DNA of 64,000 nt from Calycina herbarum. Taxonomy: Eukaryota > Ascomycota > Leotiomycetes > Helotiales > Pezizellaceae. The stretch lies in NCBI GenBank assembly GCA_001414485.1, contig LLEY01000013.1, positions 1 through 64,000 on the forward strand, given 5' to 3'. The stretch's first letter is position 1. Each line of letters begins with the position of its first letter. The translations under genes were made by a program, and so were the position numbers. Below are positions 46,301 through 59,000 of the stretch, in pieces. The notes beneath the pieces were generated by a model. The model did not search any database. It saw only the letters and a list, made by a program, of their open reading frames with translations, and was not told where the DNA came from.

Positions 46301-48502
46301 ATATTAACTAAAGGTTATTATTTAAGCCTTCTAATTAATATCTAGATTATGTTCTCTAATCTATAGTATACTAAGTATCGCTTCCTTACTTTCTATTTTA
46401 ATAATATTAAATTATATGTCTAAGTAGTGTTCTTCGATAGTAATCTTTATTAGAATAGTTTATTAATTAATAATTCTATTCTAGTATATAATATCTATTC
46501 TATTAACTACTCCTAAGTAGTATAGCTTTATACCTTTAATTAGAACGTTTAGCTTCTTCTAAGCTATTAGAGAAAGGAAATTACCTGTTACTCTAGAATT
46601 AATTAAGACTTAGAGTTCCTTTCCTCTTATCTTTACTATTACTATAAGTTGATTTTCTCTAGAGATAGCGTTTAATTCTCTAATTATTAGTTAGTAGAGC
46701 TCTCTCTATACTAACTCTGTTTCTTAGTCTATGTTATATTTGTTTATCTCCTAAAAGATTATACTAAATAATCTTCTACTTCTTAATTCCTAAAATATTA
46801 CCTCGACTTTTCTAATTAAAGCGACTATAGTATACTAGTCTTCTATTTCTAGTATAGCTTTCTTATTATCTAGTATTATACCTAAAAAACTAGGTTTAGA
46901 GCGTCTTATAAAGTCGGTAAAACCCTGCTATTACTATAAGCTAGTTTCCTCTTATAAATCTACGACTATCTAAATATCTCCTATCTTAGGTGTATTAGAT
47001 AGTTTACTAGATACTGCTTATCCTAGTCTAGGTTCTTTAAATTCGATGGTTTCCCTTCTAGTAATAGAGCTAATTATAGTTACTTAATCTATATTATTCC
47101 TTACTATCTTATAGGTAGTTAAGATAGTAGGATTGATTCCTTAAGTAGAATATAGGCTCTAGAAATTAGGTTTCTGGTTTTCTATATATACCTATCTATT
47201 CCCTCTTTTAAAAGTTCTAATAAATGCCTATATTTCGTCTTATCTAGGCTTATATATTCCTAGATCTACCTTTAACAAGTTAGATATCGATTCTAACGAC
47301 TCTAACAAACTTATTAATAGTAGTAATTTATATTCTATCTAAAGAGGCAATTTATAATCTATTTCCGATCATATGTTATAATATTCTTTAAGTAATAGAT
47401 CTCTATTATTATTAGTATTCTACTCTTTACTAACTTATAACTTAATTCCTTTGTTTAGCTATAAGTATATAACACCTACTATTATATCTATAGCGTCTGT
47501 TTTAATTTATATATTATAACCTCTAGCCTCGAGTTCTTCGTCTATAAGTTCGATTTTTTCTAGTAAAGCTACTTCTTTTTAGATAGTAGCGTTAGCTTAT
47601 TTCCCTTTAAAGTCTTTCTTCTTACTATACTTATTTACTCTATAGCTAGGAAGACTATAGTTATAACATAAGTTCTACTTACGACGACGATCTCGCTCTT
47701 TCTAAGAAAGTCCTTTCTTTAGTATATCTCTACCTTAAGTTCCTTTTCCTAGAACCTAACGTTTCTAAGTAGTGTTAATTTCTATAGAATCTCTATAGTC
47801 CTTTTTCCTACCTTTTCCTTAATATTAATATCTATAACTACTCTTTTTCTCTAGACTCTGCTTATAATTCTAATTATCGATTTTAATTACATCGTTAGTT
47901 AACTTGTTAAGTATATCTAGGAAATTATCCCTAGCTAATTTATCCTTAACACTGTCTTTTAATCCTTTATAGTACTGCTTATATAGGGCTTTATCGTTCT
48001 AGCTAAGATATATAGAGTATTATTAAAACATTAACATATATTTAGCCGCTGACCTCTTTTATTAGAGGCTATATAAAGCTTATACTACTTTTTTCTTTAA
48101 ATCTACATCTATAAACACCTAGTTAATTTCTTTCTTAAATCTAGTAATAGTTAAAAACAATCCTTAAGTACTTTTACTTATAAGGTTTAATACTTTTCTA
48201 TTTAATATTTTATTTTTCTAAAAATCCTCTAAATATAGCTCTATCTAGTTATATACTACTCTCTTAAGATAGGTAGTAAGCTATATAACTTAATTAGTTT
48301 TATAAGTAAACTATACTAAATAAAAGTTTAAATATATTAAAGCTTTTATAATAAATTTAGTAAGCTTCTCTAGGGAGCTGTTAAACGTTTTAGGTATTGG
48401 TAATTTCACTTCCTCTCTAAGAGTAGTAACTGGCGCTACCGGCAGAATTAGTGCTAGAGGTAGTACTAAGGTCGAACTCGAGGATAGCGTAGTTTTCGAT
48501 AT
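43349..48502 (-). pseudogene. Gag-pol polyprotein of Gypsy D, RIP-degraded
   Basis: The minus-strand frame is an exact 1,718 codons from 48,502 to the stop at 43,349. The initiator reads ATA, while the homologous position in C is ATG, a TG->TA change. The zinc knuckle near 47,670, protease, RT catalytic region near 45,590, integrase and chromodomain follow in the same order as in B. Stops are frequent but fewer than in A. Confidence 0.85.
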
Positions 48503-48536
48503 TATATTAGTAGTACTTCTAAGCAGGTACTTAAAG

Positions 48537-49001
48537 TATAATAAAACTTAAATAAACTAAATAAAGATAACTAAGTCTTAAAGGTTAGTATATAAGTAAG
48601 AAGTATAAACGCGATTACTTATTTACTTAGAAGTGAACTCGTTACTTATATCAAAGATGTTAAATAAGATAATAAGATTAATAACTAAAGTTAAGTACGA
48701 AGCTCCTATCTAATAGCAGACGTGCTAGTCTTATATAGAACCTTCGTTTTCTAAGTACGTCGCTTATATCGCTTATATCGCTCGCGTCGCTCGCGATTAA
48801 GGCGATTAGAGCAATGTAGGCGATCACGTTACATGATCCCACGTGACTTCTAACATTACTATAATAGTAAGATCCTGAAATCTCTAATGTTCTTTCGTAT
48901 TACTGATTTCCTCCTGTGTTACTTTCCTTTCCCGGATATTATACCTTGTCCTATTAGAACGCCGTCTGAACTACTTACCACGTATACCGTGATTCGTAAT
49001 A
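48537..49001 (-). repeat. 5' LTR of Gypsy D
   Basis: 465 bp, the promoter-side LTR. The pre-TATA segment keeps the alternating ATATCGC / GCGATTA motifs and CACGTGAC near 48,839. Confidence 0.93.
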
Positions 49002-49006
49002 TAATG

Positions 49007-49473
49007 TTAAGTTTATTAAAAAAACGAAGTCCTTAATAGGATATTTTATATCGCCTTTCTTTAAGAAAGGCCTTCTACTTTCGTAACTATAGAATCTTCG
49101 TTATTACCTCCTCCTCTTCTCTATCTAGCTTCTCCTCTTATCTTTTAATAGAGGACTAGTCACTAGTATAGAGAATATTCTTCTCCTAAGTATTATTGAT
49201 TCTATTATATTTTAGCTTTAAATAAACGTATTTAGAATATTAAGAGGATTAGAAGGTATTAATAAAACATCTACGCTTTTAGAAAGTATAGTAAGAACAT
49301 AGTAATATTTTATTATAAACTATTTTAATACTTTTTATAAGAAGTATTTATTCTTCTTTCTTCTTTTATATAGAGTAGGATATAATAGAAAGGAAAGGAT
49401 ACTACTAGTACTCTAACCGAGTTTCTTAGCTTATACTTAAGCATAAGGACATACTAGGCTAAGAAGGAGATAG
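49007..49473 (+). other. 3' region of Gypsy C after insertion D
   Basis: 467 bp between the D insertion and the 3' LTR of C, ending in the purine tract aagaaggagatag. It should hold the N-terminal half of the antisense frame. It is AT-rich, and I could not read the cysteine-spaced motif in it. Confidence 0.5.
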
Positions 49474-49919
49474 TATTACAAATCACGTTATATATAATAA
49501 GTAGTCTAGACAGCGCTCTAATAGAATAAGGCACGATATCTAGGAAATAGAAGGTAATATAAGAAGGAATTAGTAATATAAGAGTATTTAGGTATTCTAA
49601 GATCTTACTATTAGATAGTTGTTAGTAGTTATATAATAGATCCTCTTAGATCCCTTAAAGGATCTAGAGAGATCTAGAGATCTAGGCTTATATAGAGATC
49701 TAGGTAGTACGAGAAGATCTATATATACTAGCACGTCTATTATTAGATAAGAGCTTTATACTTAACTTTAGTTATTAATCTTATTATCTTATTTAATATC
49801 TTTAATATAAGTAACGAGTTCACTTCTAAGTAAACAATCTATCGCGTCTATACTTCTTATCTATATACTAACCTTCGAGACTTAGTTATCTTTGTTTAGT
49901 TTATTTGAGTTTCGTTATA
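49474..49919 (+). repeat. 3' LTR of Gypsy C
   Basis: 446 bp, pair of 36,396-36,841, with the same GATC-rich pre-TATA segment, somewhat more RIP-mutated. Confidence 0.93.
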
Positions 49920-49924
49920 TATCT

Positions 49925-52230
49925 CACCTTTGATATAGAGAAAGTACTTAGAGAGAAGCAAGAGGCTTCTCTTCTTACACTCGATATTAAGAGTACCTTT
50001 AACACTGTTCTTCTAAGCCGGCTAATTAAAAGACTCTAAGAGCAAGGGTGGCTATATAGCTTTGTAGTATAGGTTACCTCCTTCTTATCTAGTAGATCTA
50101 TTAAAGTAAAGCTAGACGGAGAAATAGGAGTATCTACCCCTCTTTAGTATAGGCTGCCCTAGGGCTCGTCTATCTCGCTTATTCTCTTTATACTCTATAT
50201 CTAGCTACTCTTTACCCTAGAAGTAGGCTCTCTTCTAATACTTCAAAGGTTCGGCTACGTCGACGATATTAGACTACTTACTTTTGAGCCCTCTAAGGCA
50301 GAGAATACTATAGTCCTTATAAAACAGGTAGCTAGTATACTAGCTTAGGGGATAGAAGAGGGGATTACCTTTGATACTAAGAAGTCTAAACTTATCTACT
50401 TCTCTTATAAGAGAAAGCAAAAGAGAAGAGGTATCCGGCCTCTTCCTTCTATTATAGTAGAAGGAAAAACAATAGAACCTATATAAGGGCTTCGGTAGCT
50501 TAGTATCTTCTTTAACTCTTATCTTACCTTCTATAGCCACGTTAGAAGGATAGCTAGCAAGGCTACACTAGTAGCTAGTGCTTTAAAGGGAACAATAAAC
50601 ACTATACGAGGCTCTCTCTCACACTTACTTAAACAAGCTACTACTGCTTATATCCTGTCTATCGTCTACTTTGAAAGCGAGACCTAGTTCCTCAAACGTG
50701 CTAGAGCAAGAGAGAGCTAGGTATAGAACACAAAAAACAACTAAATTAGCCGCTATCTTACTCTACTAGATAGAGTAGTAGCTAAGTGTACTAGGATTAT
50801 CCTCCTAGTATATAAGACTACTCCTACCTTAGTACTTCTTATAGAATCCAGCCTCCTTACCTCTAAGATTAGTCTTATAAGTAGAAGCAAAGCACTTAAA
50901 GCTAGAACTCGACGACTTAACCTAGCTTACCTACTAAAACGTTGTACTAATAACCCTTACTCTAAAGCTAGGCTTACTTATCGTGCTTATAAGGCTCTCT
51001 CTCTCTCTAAAGAGATCGACCCTCTCTAAGACCTACTATAGAATAGAGGCTTTAACCGACAAGCCCGCCTTCTAGAAATAAAGAGGCCTGACTCTAGAAG
51101 AACCAAGGACTCTTATAAAGCTAGATTCCTTGAATTCCTTACTACTATCCCTGATATAGACCTAGTTATCTTCTCCGACGGCTCTCGCTTAGACGATAAG
51201 AAAACTAGCAGAGGTGTCTATCTAATAAGAGAGGGAGCTATTCTTAATACTAAGGTTTACTTCTTCGGTATAATACTTAAAATCTACGATATAGAGGCTA
51301 GAGCTACTCTTTATAGACTAGAACTAGCTATCTTCTCTTCCTTCTAGCCCCTAGCTAGGAAGTGCTAGATCTACCTTAATAACCTTAAAGTAATACTATA
51401 ACTAACCTACCAGTCTTATAGCACCTTATAAGAGACCTTTAATAGAGTTAACAAGTTAGCTCTATTATACCCTAGGAAAGTTTATACTAGGTAGTGCCCT
51501 AGTTATATAGGAATCAAAGGGAACAAGATAGCAGATAGAGCTACAGGGAGAGGCACTCGGCTACTCTCGCTTAACTCTTTGTCTTCTTCTCCTTCTTCTT
51601 CTTCTCTACTTTATACTACTACGCTTAAGAGAGAGGTTAAAGAGTCAGAGACTCAGCTTATAAAGAAGCTCTAGAACACCACAGCTCCTAGTCTATATAA
51701 AGACCTAGGGCTTGTTAACTGGTCCTTAAAGCTAAAGACACTTCACCTACTAAGAGAGGTCCTAGCTTACCTAATCGTAGCTTACTCTAGCTATAGAGAC
51801 TTTAACCTATATCACCTTTGCTTCTTCTACCTCGATATACTACTTACCTTAAGTAAGTATAAGTGTAGTAAAGGAAAAACTCAATTCCACCTTCTCTTTT
51901 ACTAGCTAGTAAATAGAGTAGCCTCGGAACTACTTATAAAGGCTAAGAGAAATCTACAACTTCTCTTTAGCTTATACTACGAGGAACTCTTTTATAAGGT
52001 CTACTATAAGATAAAGTTTTATACTAAGATCTACCTCTTATAATACTTTTAAACTAATTAAGAACAAGAGCTATTCCAGAAGTAGAGCTTCTCTTTAAAC
52101 TATCTCTTATAAATTAGCGTACTTTCTTTTACACTCTCTATAGCCTAGGGCACCTCTCTAGCGTTATTTGCTTAATACTAGGACTTTCTAGGACCTAGCC
52201 TACGTAAGCTAGAATCCGCTTAACGTTAAA
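49925..52230 (+). pseudogene. LINE ORF2, rest of RT, RNase H and C-terminal finger
   Basis: Resumes the reverse transcriptase after Gypsy C. The catalytic motif F-G-Y-V-D-D-I at 50,251-50,271 is intact. RNase H is readable at about 51,163-51,560, with V-I-F-S-D-G-S-R, and its Asp is kept. Near 51,815-51,880 a C-terminal Cys/His region (L-C-F-F-Y and K-Y-K-C) is partly preserved. The frame is among the best preserved of the RIP-damaged genes here, with long stretches without stops, but several TAG/TAA remain. It ends before the AAAT tail. Confidence 0.8.
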
Positions 52231-52261
52231 TAGAAATAAATAAATAAATATAATAAGTATA

Positions 52262-52575
52262 ATCTACGCTATAATAGTTATAACCCGCGTAGATCGACGT
52301 AGTAGAGGTAAGGCAGTTTAGCTAGAGAATAGTAAATAGGCTATAGCTATTACTTATATTAATAGTAAAAGCTAGAGTGTTCTTCTATTTTTAGTAGTTT
52401 AAGAGAAGAATTATCTTACGAACTAGTATATCGACGGCAGCCTTCTACCTAACTAGGTTATTAAACCGATAAGTAATAGGTAGATAAATAATAAGACAGG
52501 TCTAGAATAGTTAAAACACTTTAATAAACATACTACTACTTATATAAAGAGGCTATATTAAATACTTGTTCTTAA
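52262..52575 (+). pseudogene. P3 transposase, DDE core part
   Basis: Continues from 33,009 after the LINE. V-D-R-R-S-R-G-K-A-V, a stop and L-E-N are followed by the middle of the DDE domain (L-F-L-V-V), ending near L-E, a stop, L-K-H-F-N-K-H-T and I-L-V-L-N. It matches P1 across the junction. Cut at 52,575 by Gypsy F. Confidence 0.75.
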
Positions 52576-52856
52576 TATTACGGCGCTGGTCCGTAACACG
52601 TGATTCTCGGTCCTACACGTGACCGTCAGAGCTGCAACGCTTGGACGGATTTATAACGAGATTAAAGGCTCTTTATAGTTAGTAGGAATACCTCTTTTTC
52701 GTAGAGTATATATTCCGTATTCTCTCGTTCTTAGAACTATAGCTTTAAATTCTCGAATATATATATATATACTCTTATGCCTTTGCCTTTAGATATAGAT
52801 TATAATATTATTTAAAGCTTAACCCTTTTTACTCTCTATAAAGGATTATAATATTA
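52576..52856 (+). repeat. Probable 5' LTR of Gypsy F
   Basis: The left edge is sharp against P3. The right edge is estimated from the TGG-type primer site at 52,859. It contains two CACGTGA sites in the first 60 bp. The partner LTR is outside the window, so the length is not confirmed. Confidence 0.45.
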
Positions 52857-52989
52857 ACTGGATTCTACGCTCGTAATAGCTAGAAGATCTCACACTTATA
52901 ATAGTATAATTATAACCCTCCTTCTCCGTCTATAACAGCCCCTCTTTCTATAAATAGATCTCTTAAGTATCTCTACGTCTATAACGACT

Positions 52990-55545
52990 TATCTCCTCGA
53001 AAGACACGTCTATAATAGCCTATATAACCTTTTTTACAACCTCTCTCTACCTTCTCCTCCTTCCTTTCCGATAATATAATAGCTAACACTCGAAGTAGTC
53101 GTGGTAGAAAAGGGAAGACACCTACTAGCTTATCTTAAACCGAGCTTTAACAACTGGATAACACCTCTAGAGTCGCCTCTCCCTCGCCTACCTCCTCTAC
53201 GATAAGCGAGCCTCCTATAGACGAAAACGTTCGTTTATAGGCTAAAATCCTCTCTTTACGTATATAACTCTACTAAACCCCGTTGCTTATAAACCACTCT
53301 AACAACCCTCTCCCGAGCTACGAGTATATACAAGCCCTCTAAGAGGCTACTACCGACTTCTCCCGTTCCCGATTTAGTTCTAACAATTCTACTCGTAAGT
53401 TCTAAGATAGCGAGAAACTTAAGAACAGTATCTCTCTATTATATAAGGCCTAGTAGATTATCCTAGCTAGTAAAATAAGAAAGAACCTCTTTAAGAACGA
53501 ATAAGATAAACTTACCTTCGTCTTTATAGCTACTTCTAGCGTAGTACAAGAGCACCTAGAACTATAGATAGATTTTAGTTCCTCTACTTTATTTATAGAC
53601 GTTATAAATATACTTATATATCTAGATATCTTATTCGTAGATAATAACAAAGCTATAAAGGCTTATAAGGTCTTCTATAAACTCTTAATATAAGAGGACA
53701 AGACTTTTGCTATATTTAAAGTAACCTTCTTAAGCCTTACAACTAAGGCTTATATCCTATTAAGTAAGTAGTCTAAAGATTTATACTAGAAGCTTACGCC
53801 AGCTCTTTAAGTAAGTATCTCACTAGTCTAAATCACTCTAGTAACCTTTAACTAGTTATATAACCGCTATTACTCTGTCTATTAAGACATAGTAACTATT
53901 AAGAAACGCCTTACAGCTTGCTATAACCGCTGCCTACTTATAAGAGGTTTCTCTACTAGCTATAGATTAACTTACTAACTTCTAGCTCTACGTACTACTA
54001 TTAGTTATCTACTAACCTAAAGCCTGGTCTGTTACTCTCTAGTTACGGACTATAAGACTCCTTTGCCTACTTATAAGAGTATAACTCCTGTCTAGGATAT
54101 AGTAGACGTTATCTATTATAATTACAATAAACCTAGGTATTACGCTAGTAAATACTCTCTTTCTTAAAAACCCTCTACAGCTATTAAGCTATTAGAAGAC
54201 GCTAAAAACTCGCTTATAGACTCCTATAGACTATAAGCGTCTAGAGAAGAATCAGCTAATAAGGAACTCGTTTATAAGAACTTAGGAAAAGAACAGCTCT
54301 GAAGTAAGTCTCCTCTTTAGAATAAAATAAACTTAGATCTTAACCTTTTAATCTAAGTTATATAATAGACAGAAAGGCTTTTATAACTATATATACTTTA
54401 ATTAAGAATAGATATACTTTTAATACTACTAGACTTATTAATACTAAAGTAAATAGATAGCTATTTATTAACACGGCTTTAGCTAACTAGTTAAGTTAAT
54501 ATTACGAATAGGCTATAGAAAAGCTATTATACGTAATATTAATTATAGAGTTTAATAGATATAAAGGACTAGCGATTACTTGTATTATTCGCTTAACGCT
54601 AAGTATTAATAGATAATAGTTTACTAATATACCTTTTCTAATTACTAATATTAGTAGATACGATATTATTATCAGCTGTTAATAGCTTATAGACGTAAAC
54701 GTAAAGTTAGTAGTCTATAGTTATAAGATTAAGTAGCTAGAATCTCTTCCCCTAGTTTGTCGATTTAATCACTTAGTACCTATTACTAAGGAATCGATAA
54801 CTATCTCTCTACTAGACCTCTAGGCTTAGGAGAATATAGAGAACCGCGACCTCTACTAGAATACTATAGAGGAACCTATATTAATCTATTTAATACTACC
54901 TTAAAGCTAGTACTAAACCCTGCTACTAGTTACTCTTAAGAAAACTCTAGACAAAAGCTTTTAATAAGACCTCGTCTCTGCTTAGAATAGAATATAGGTC
55001 CTTATTCTTAACTGCTAACAACGTTGTTAATCCTCCTTAGGAAAACGTTTAGTTATAGACTATAAAGCAGCTATAAGCTTACTTACGAACATTTGTAAAC
55101 CTACGGAAGACTTTGCTATTAATATCTATTATATTAGAGTTACTACTTTTAAACTTAATCTTTAAAAGCACGATAATAAAGTCTTCCTTACTAGCTTATA
55201 AGAGATCGACTATGCTCTTATAGATAGGTTATATATAGAGCTCTCTTTAGTAGATTACGGTTTAGACGAATAACTAGTAGAATAGAACGTTTACTAGGAA
55301 TATATAGACTTTAAGGATATCTTTTTAAAGAGAGCTTTAGACGAGCTTCCTCTACTATAAAACTAAGTTAACTATTAAATTAAACTTATAAGTTTAAATA
55401 CTCTATTACATAGCCTATTATATAAGATAACGACTAAGAAACTTCTAGCTATAAAGTAGTATATTCTTAATAACCTTAATAAAGGGTTTATTATTCCTAG
55501 CTACGTCTTTTTCGCCTCTCTAGTACTGTTTATAAAGAAGCCTAA
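52990..55545 (+). pseudogene. Gag, protease and start of RT of Gypsy F
   Basis: RIP-degraded. The zinc knuckle at about 54,111-54,157 reads Y-Y-N-Y-N-K-P-R-Y-Y-A-S-K-Y: a CX2CX4HX4C knuckle whose three Cys and His are all Tyr. A retropepsin-like region follows near 54,400-54,700, and the RT start lies at the right end (L-F-I-K-K-P just before E). Start and frame changes between gag and pol are not resolved. Confidence 0.6.
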
Positions 55546-55999
55546 TATTACGAATCACGTTTTACGTAATAAGTAGTCTAGACAGCGTTCTAATAGAATA
55601 AGATATAACGTCTAGGAAATAGAAGGTAATATAGAAGGGAATCTGTAATATAGAAGAGTATTTAGGAATTCTAGGATCTCACTGTTAGAAGCTGGTTGTA
55701 ATCACGTGACCAGGAGGGTAAGCGACATAGCCGACGAGTCGACTATATCGACTATAGTCGAGCAAATCGACTATAGCGGCTAGAGGATACGAAGGCTCTA
55801 TATAGAACTAGCACGTCTGCTATTAGATAAGAGCTTTATACTTAACTTTAGTTATTAATCTTATTATCTTATTTAATATCTTTGATATAAGTAACGAGTT
55901 TACTTCTAAGTAAATAATCTATCGTGTCTATACTTCTTATCTATATACTAACCTTCGAGACTTAGTTATCTTTATTTAGTTCGTTTAAGTTTTATTATA
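55546..55999 (+). repeat. 5' LTR of Gypsy E
   Basis: 454 bp. CACGTGA lies near 55,703. The motif catagccgac-gagtcgactat near 55,727 matches the dyad of A, with its second arm partly lost. A TATA-like tatata lies near 55,800. Confidence 0.93.
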
Positions 56000-56033
56000 C
56001 TTTAAGTACCTGCTTAGAAGTACTACTAATATA

Positions 56034-59000
56034 ATGTTGAAAACTATACTGTTATCGAGTTTAACCTCTATACTACCTCTAACGCTAATAATACTAGTAG
56101 CACTAGTTACTACTCTTAGAGAGGAAGTAAAATTACTAGTACTAAGAACGTTTAACAGCTCCTTAGAGAAACTTACTAAGTTTATTATAAAAGCTTTAAT
56201 ATACTTAAACTTTTATTTAGTATAGTTTACTTATAAAACTAATTAAGTTATATAGCTTACTACCTGTCTTAAGAGAGTAGTATATAACTAGATAGAGCTA
56301 TATTTAGAGGATTTTTAGAAGAATAAAACTTTAAATAGAAAAGTATTAAACCTTATAAGTAAAAGTACTTAAGGATTGTTTTTAACTATTACTAGATTTA
56401 AGAAAGGAATTAACTAAGTATTTATAGATATAGATTTAAAGAAAAAAGTAGTATAAGCTTTATATAGCCTCTAATAAAAGAGGTTAGTAGCTAAATATAC
56501 GTTAATATTCTAATAATACTCTATACGTCTTAGCTAGAACGATAAAGCCCTATATAAGTAGTACTATAGAGGATTAAAGGACAGTGTTAAGGATAAATTA
56601 GCTAGAGATAACTTCCTAGACATACTCGATAAGTTAACTAATAATATAATTAAAATCGATAATCGGAATTATAAGTAGAGTCTAGAGAAGAAGAGTAGTT
56701 ATAGATATCGATATTAAGGAAAAAGTAGGAAAAAGAACTGTAGAGATCCTATAGAAATTAATACTACTTAGAAGCGTTAGACTTAAGAAAAAGGAACCTA
56801 AGGTAGAGACTTACTAAAGAAAGAGCTTTCCTAGAAAGAGCGAGATCGTTGTTATAAGTAGAACTTATATTATAACTATAGCCTCTCTAGCTATAGAGTA
56901 AATAAGTATAGTAAGAAGAAAGACTCTAAAGGGAAATAAGCTAACGCTACTATTTAAAAAGAAGTAGCTATATTAGAAAAAATTAAACTTATAAACGAAG
57001 AATTCGAGGCTAGAGGATATAGTACATAGATTGAAATAGATACCTTAGATATATTAGTAAGCGCTATATACCTATAGCTAAACGAAGGAATCGAGCTATA
57101 AGATAGTAAGGTATAAGATACTAATAATATTAAGAATCTACTTCTTAAAGAATATTATAATATACGATTAGAAATAGAATACGAACTACCTCTTTAAGTA
57201 GAATATAAGTTACTACTATTAATAAGTTTATTAGAGTTATTAGAATTAGAATCTAATTCGTTAGAAGTAGATCTAAGAATATATAAGCCTAAATAAGGCG
57301 AGATATAAGTATTTATTAGAACTTTTAAAAGAGAGAATAGATAGGTATATATAGAAAACTAGAAACCTAATTTCTAGAGCTTATATTCTACTTAAGGAAT
57401 TAACTCTACTATTTTAACTACCTATAAAATAGTTTAAAATAAACGAGATAGAATAACATTAGTAAGCCTTATTACTAGAAGGGAAACTATTGAATTTAAA
57501 GAACCTAGACTAGAATAAGCAGTATCTAGTAAGCTATCTAGTCTACCTAAGATAGGAGATATTTAGATAGTCGTAGATCTTTAGAAAGAAACTAGCTTAT
57601 AGTAATAGCAGAGTTCTAACGACTTTATAAGACGCTCTAAACCTAGTTTTTTAGGTATACTACCTAATAATAAGAAAGCTATACTAGAGATAGGAGACTA
57701 GTATACTATAGTTGCTTTAGTTAGAAGAGTTAGAGTAATATTTTAAGAATCTTAAAGTAGAAAGTTATTTAGTATAATCTTTTAGGAAATAAACGAATAT
57801 AACATAGACTAGGAAACAGAGTTAGTATAGAGGGAACTCTACTAACTAATAATTAGAAAGCTAAACACTACCTCTAAAGAAAGCTAGTTAGTTATAACTA
57901 CGAAGATTAAGAGAAAGGAACTTCGAGTTATAATTAACTCTAGAGTAACGAGTAATTTCCTCTCTCTAACAGCTTTAAAAAAGCTAAACGTCTTAATTAA
58001 GAATATAAAACCTTACTACCTAGGGGTAGTTAATAGAATAGACGTTATCTACTAAAATAGGATTATTAATTAGTAAACTATTCTAATAAAAGTTGATATT
58101 AAAGAGTACTATTTAAATATATAATTTAATATTATTAAAATAGGAAGTAAGGAAGTAATACTTAGTATACTATAGATTTAGAAATATAATCTAGATATTA
58201 ATTAGAAGACTTAAATAATAACCTTTAGTTAATATAATTACATAGGATTATAATTATAACTATAAGACTAGAACGAGGTTAGCGCCACCTCTTCTAAGAT
58301 ACTAGAACACCTTATCTAAGGTCCTCTATAGGTTAGTAAGAAAGCTGATAATAAAATACCTATGTAGTATAGAGAATTTAAGGCTTTGTTTAAAAACCTA
58401 GAAGACTTATAAGCTTTACTAAAACATTATTTATAGGATTATAAGATTAAATTAAAAGAGAGTTATCACCTCTTAAAGTAAAAGCTTCAGCTATCTAACT
58501 AGAAAAGTCTATAAAGAATAGAAAGTTATATAAAGAAAGGTATTAAAAAGAGATATATTAGAAAATCTAAGTTACTAATTATCTTAAATATACTTATTAT
58601 TAAAAAGAAAGATAACCTAGATAAGAGAGTATATATTAATTACTAAGAAGTAAATTATACTATAGTTAAGAACGCTTATCTGCTACTACTTAGCTAATAC
58701 TTATAAGATAAGTTAGATAAAGTAGTACGATTTATAAAACTAGATTAATAAAACACCTATAGACTTATATAAATAAAAGTTAAAGACGAATAGAAAACAG
58801 TATTTACCTTACTATCGAGCCTTTATAAATATATAGTTATACTATTTAGACTTTATAATATACTAGCTATATATTAGAAATAAAATAATAACATTTTAGG
58901 AGATCTTCTAAGAGTAATAGTAATCTATTACCTAGATAATATATTAATCTTCTTAGAAAAAGAAGAAGAATATAAAGGATATATTAAAGAAGTTTTATAA

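Larger units (their letters stand above)
42218..49001 (-). mobile_element. Gypsy chromovirus D, reverse, nested in C
   Basis: 6,784 bp with 465-bp LTRs (42,218-42,682 and 48,537-49,001). The target duplication is TAATA (42,213-42,217) / TAATG (49,002-49,006), one RIP change apart. Gag-pol is on the minus strand and the antisense frame on plus. This is the innermost element of the P3-LINE-C-D nest and so the youngest insertion in that chain. Confidence 0.93.
36396..49919 (+). mobile_element. Gypsy chromovirus C, split by element D
   Basis: Two 446-bp LTRs (36,396-36,841 and 49,474-49,919) with target duplication TGTCT (36,391-36,395) / TATCT (49,920-49,924), one RIP change apart. The order is LTR, leader with CTTAGAAGT, gag-pol 36,876-42,026, antisense frame, insertion D (42,218-49,001), remaining 3' region, purine tract (aagaaggagatag), LTR. 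C inserted in the LINE reverse transcriptase; joining its two sides gives back an unbroken RT sequence. Confidence 0.93.
33010..52248 (+). mobile_element. Tad1/I-type LINE, split by Gypsy C
   Basis: Non-LTR retrotransposon flanked by a 13-bp target duplication, TATAATAGGTATA (32,997-33,009) and TATAATAAGTATA (52,249-52,261), which differs by one RIP transition. It ends in a short (AAAT)n tail at 52,231-52,248. Without the nested Gypsy C and its duplicated 5 bp, the element is about 5.7 kb. It encodes an ORF1 with zinc knuckles, then an endonuclease, reverse transcriptase and RNase H, the layout of Neurospora Tad1. The target is the middle of the P3 transposase. Confidence 0.93.
32399..52575 (+). 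mobile_element. Pogo/Fot1 element P3, split by LINE and Gypsy F
   Basis: The left end abuts a TA at 32,397-32,398 and starts ACGTGGTT, then two perfect 17-bp iterons TATCATCGAGTCGCCCA (32,407-32,423 and 32,424-32,440). The transposase frame runs from 32,497 to 33,009. It is cut by the LINE and resumes at 52,262 with the DDE core, continuing to 52,575, where Gypsy F interrupts it. The right end lies beyond F, outside the window. The first 600 bp are only lightly RIP-mutated. The element marks the right edge of the gene island. Confidence 0.85.

Noticed and set aside
50340..50540. 66-codon minus-strand frame in the LINE
   Set aside because: Antisense of a well-preserved part of the reverse transcriptase, where few stops occur on either strand.
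53450..53650. 66-codon minus-strand frame in Gypsy F
   Set aside because: Antisense of the F gag region; there is no match in other copies and no domain.
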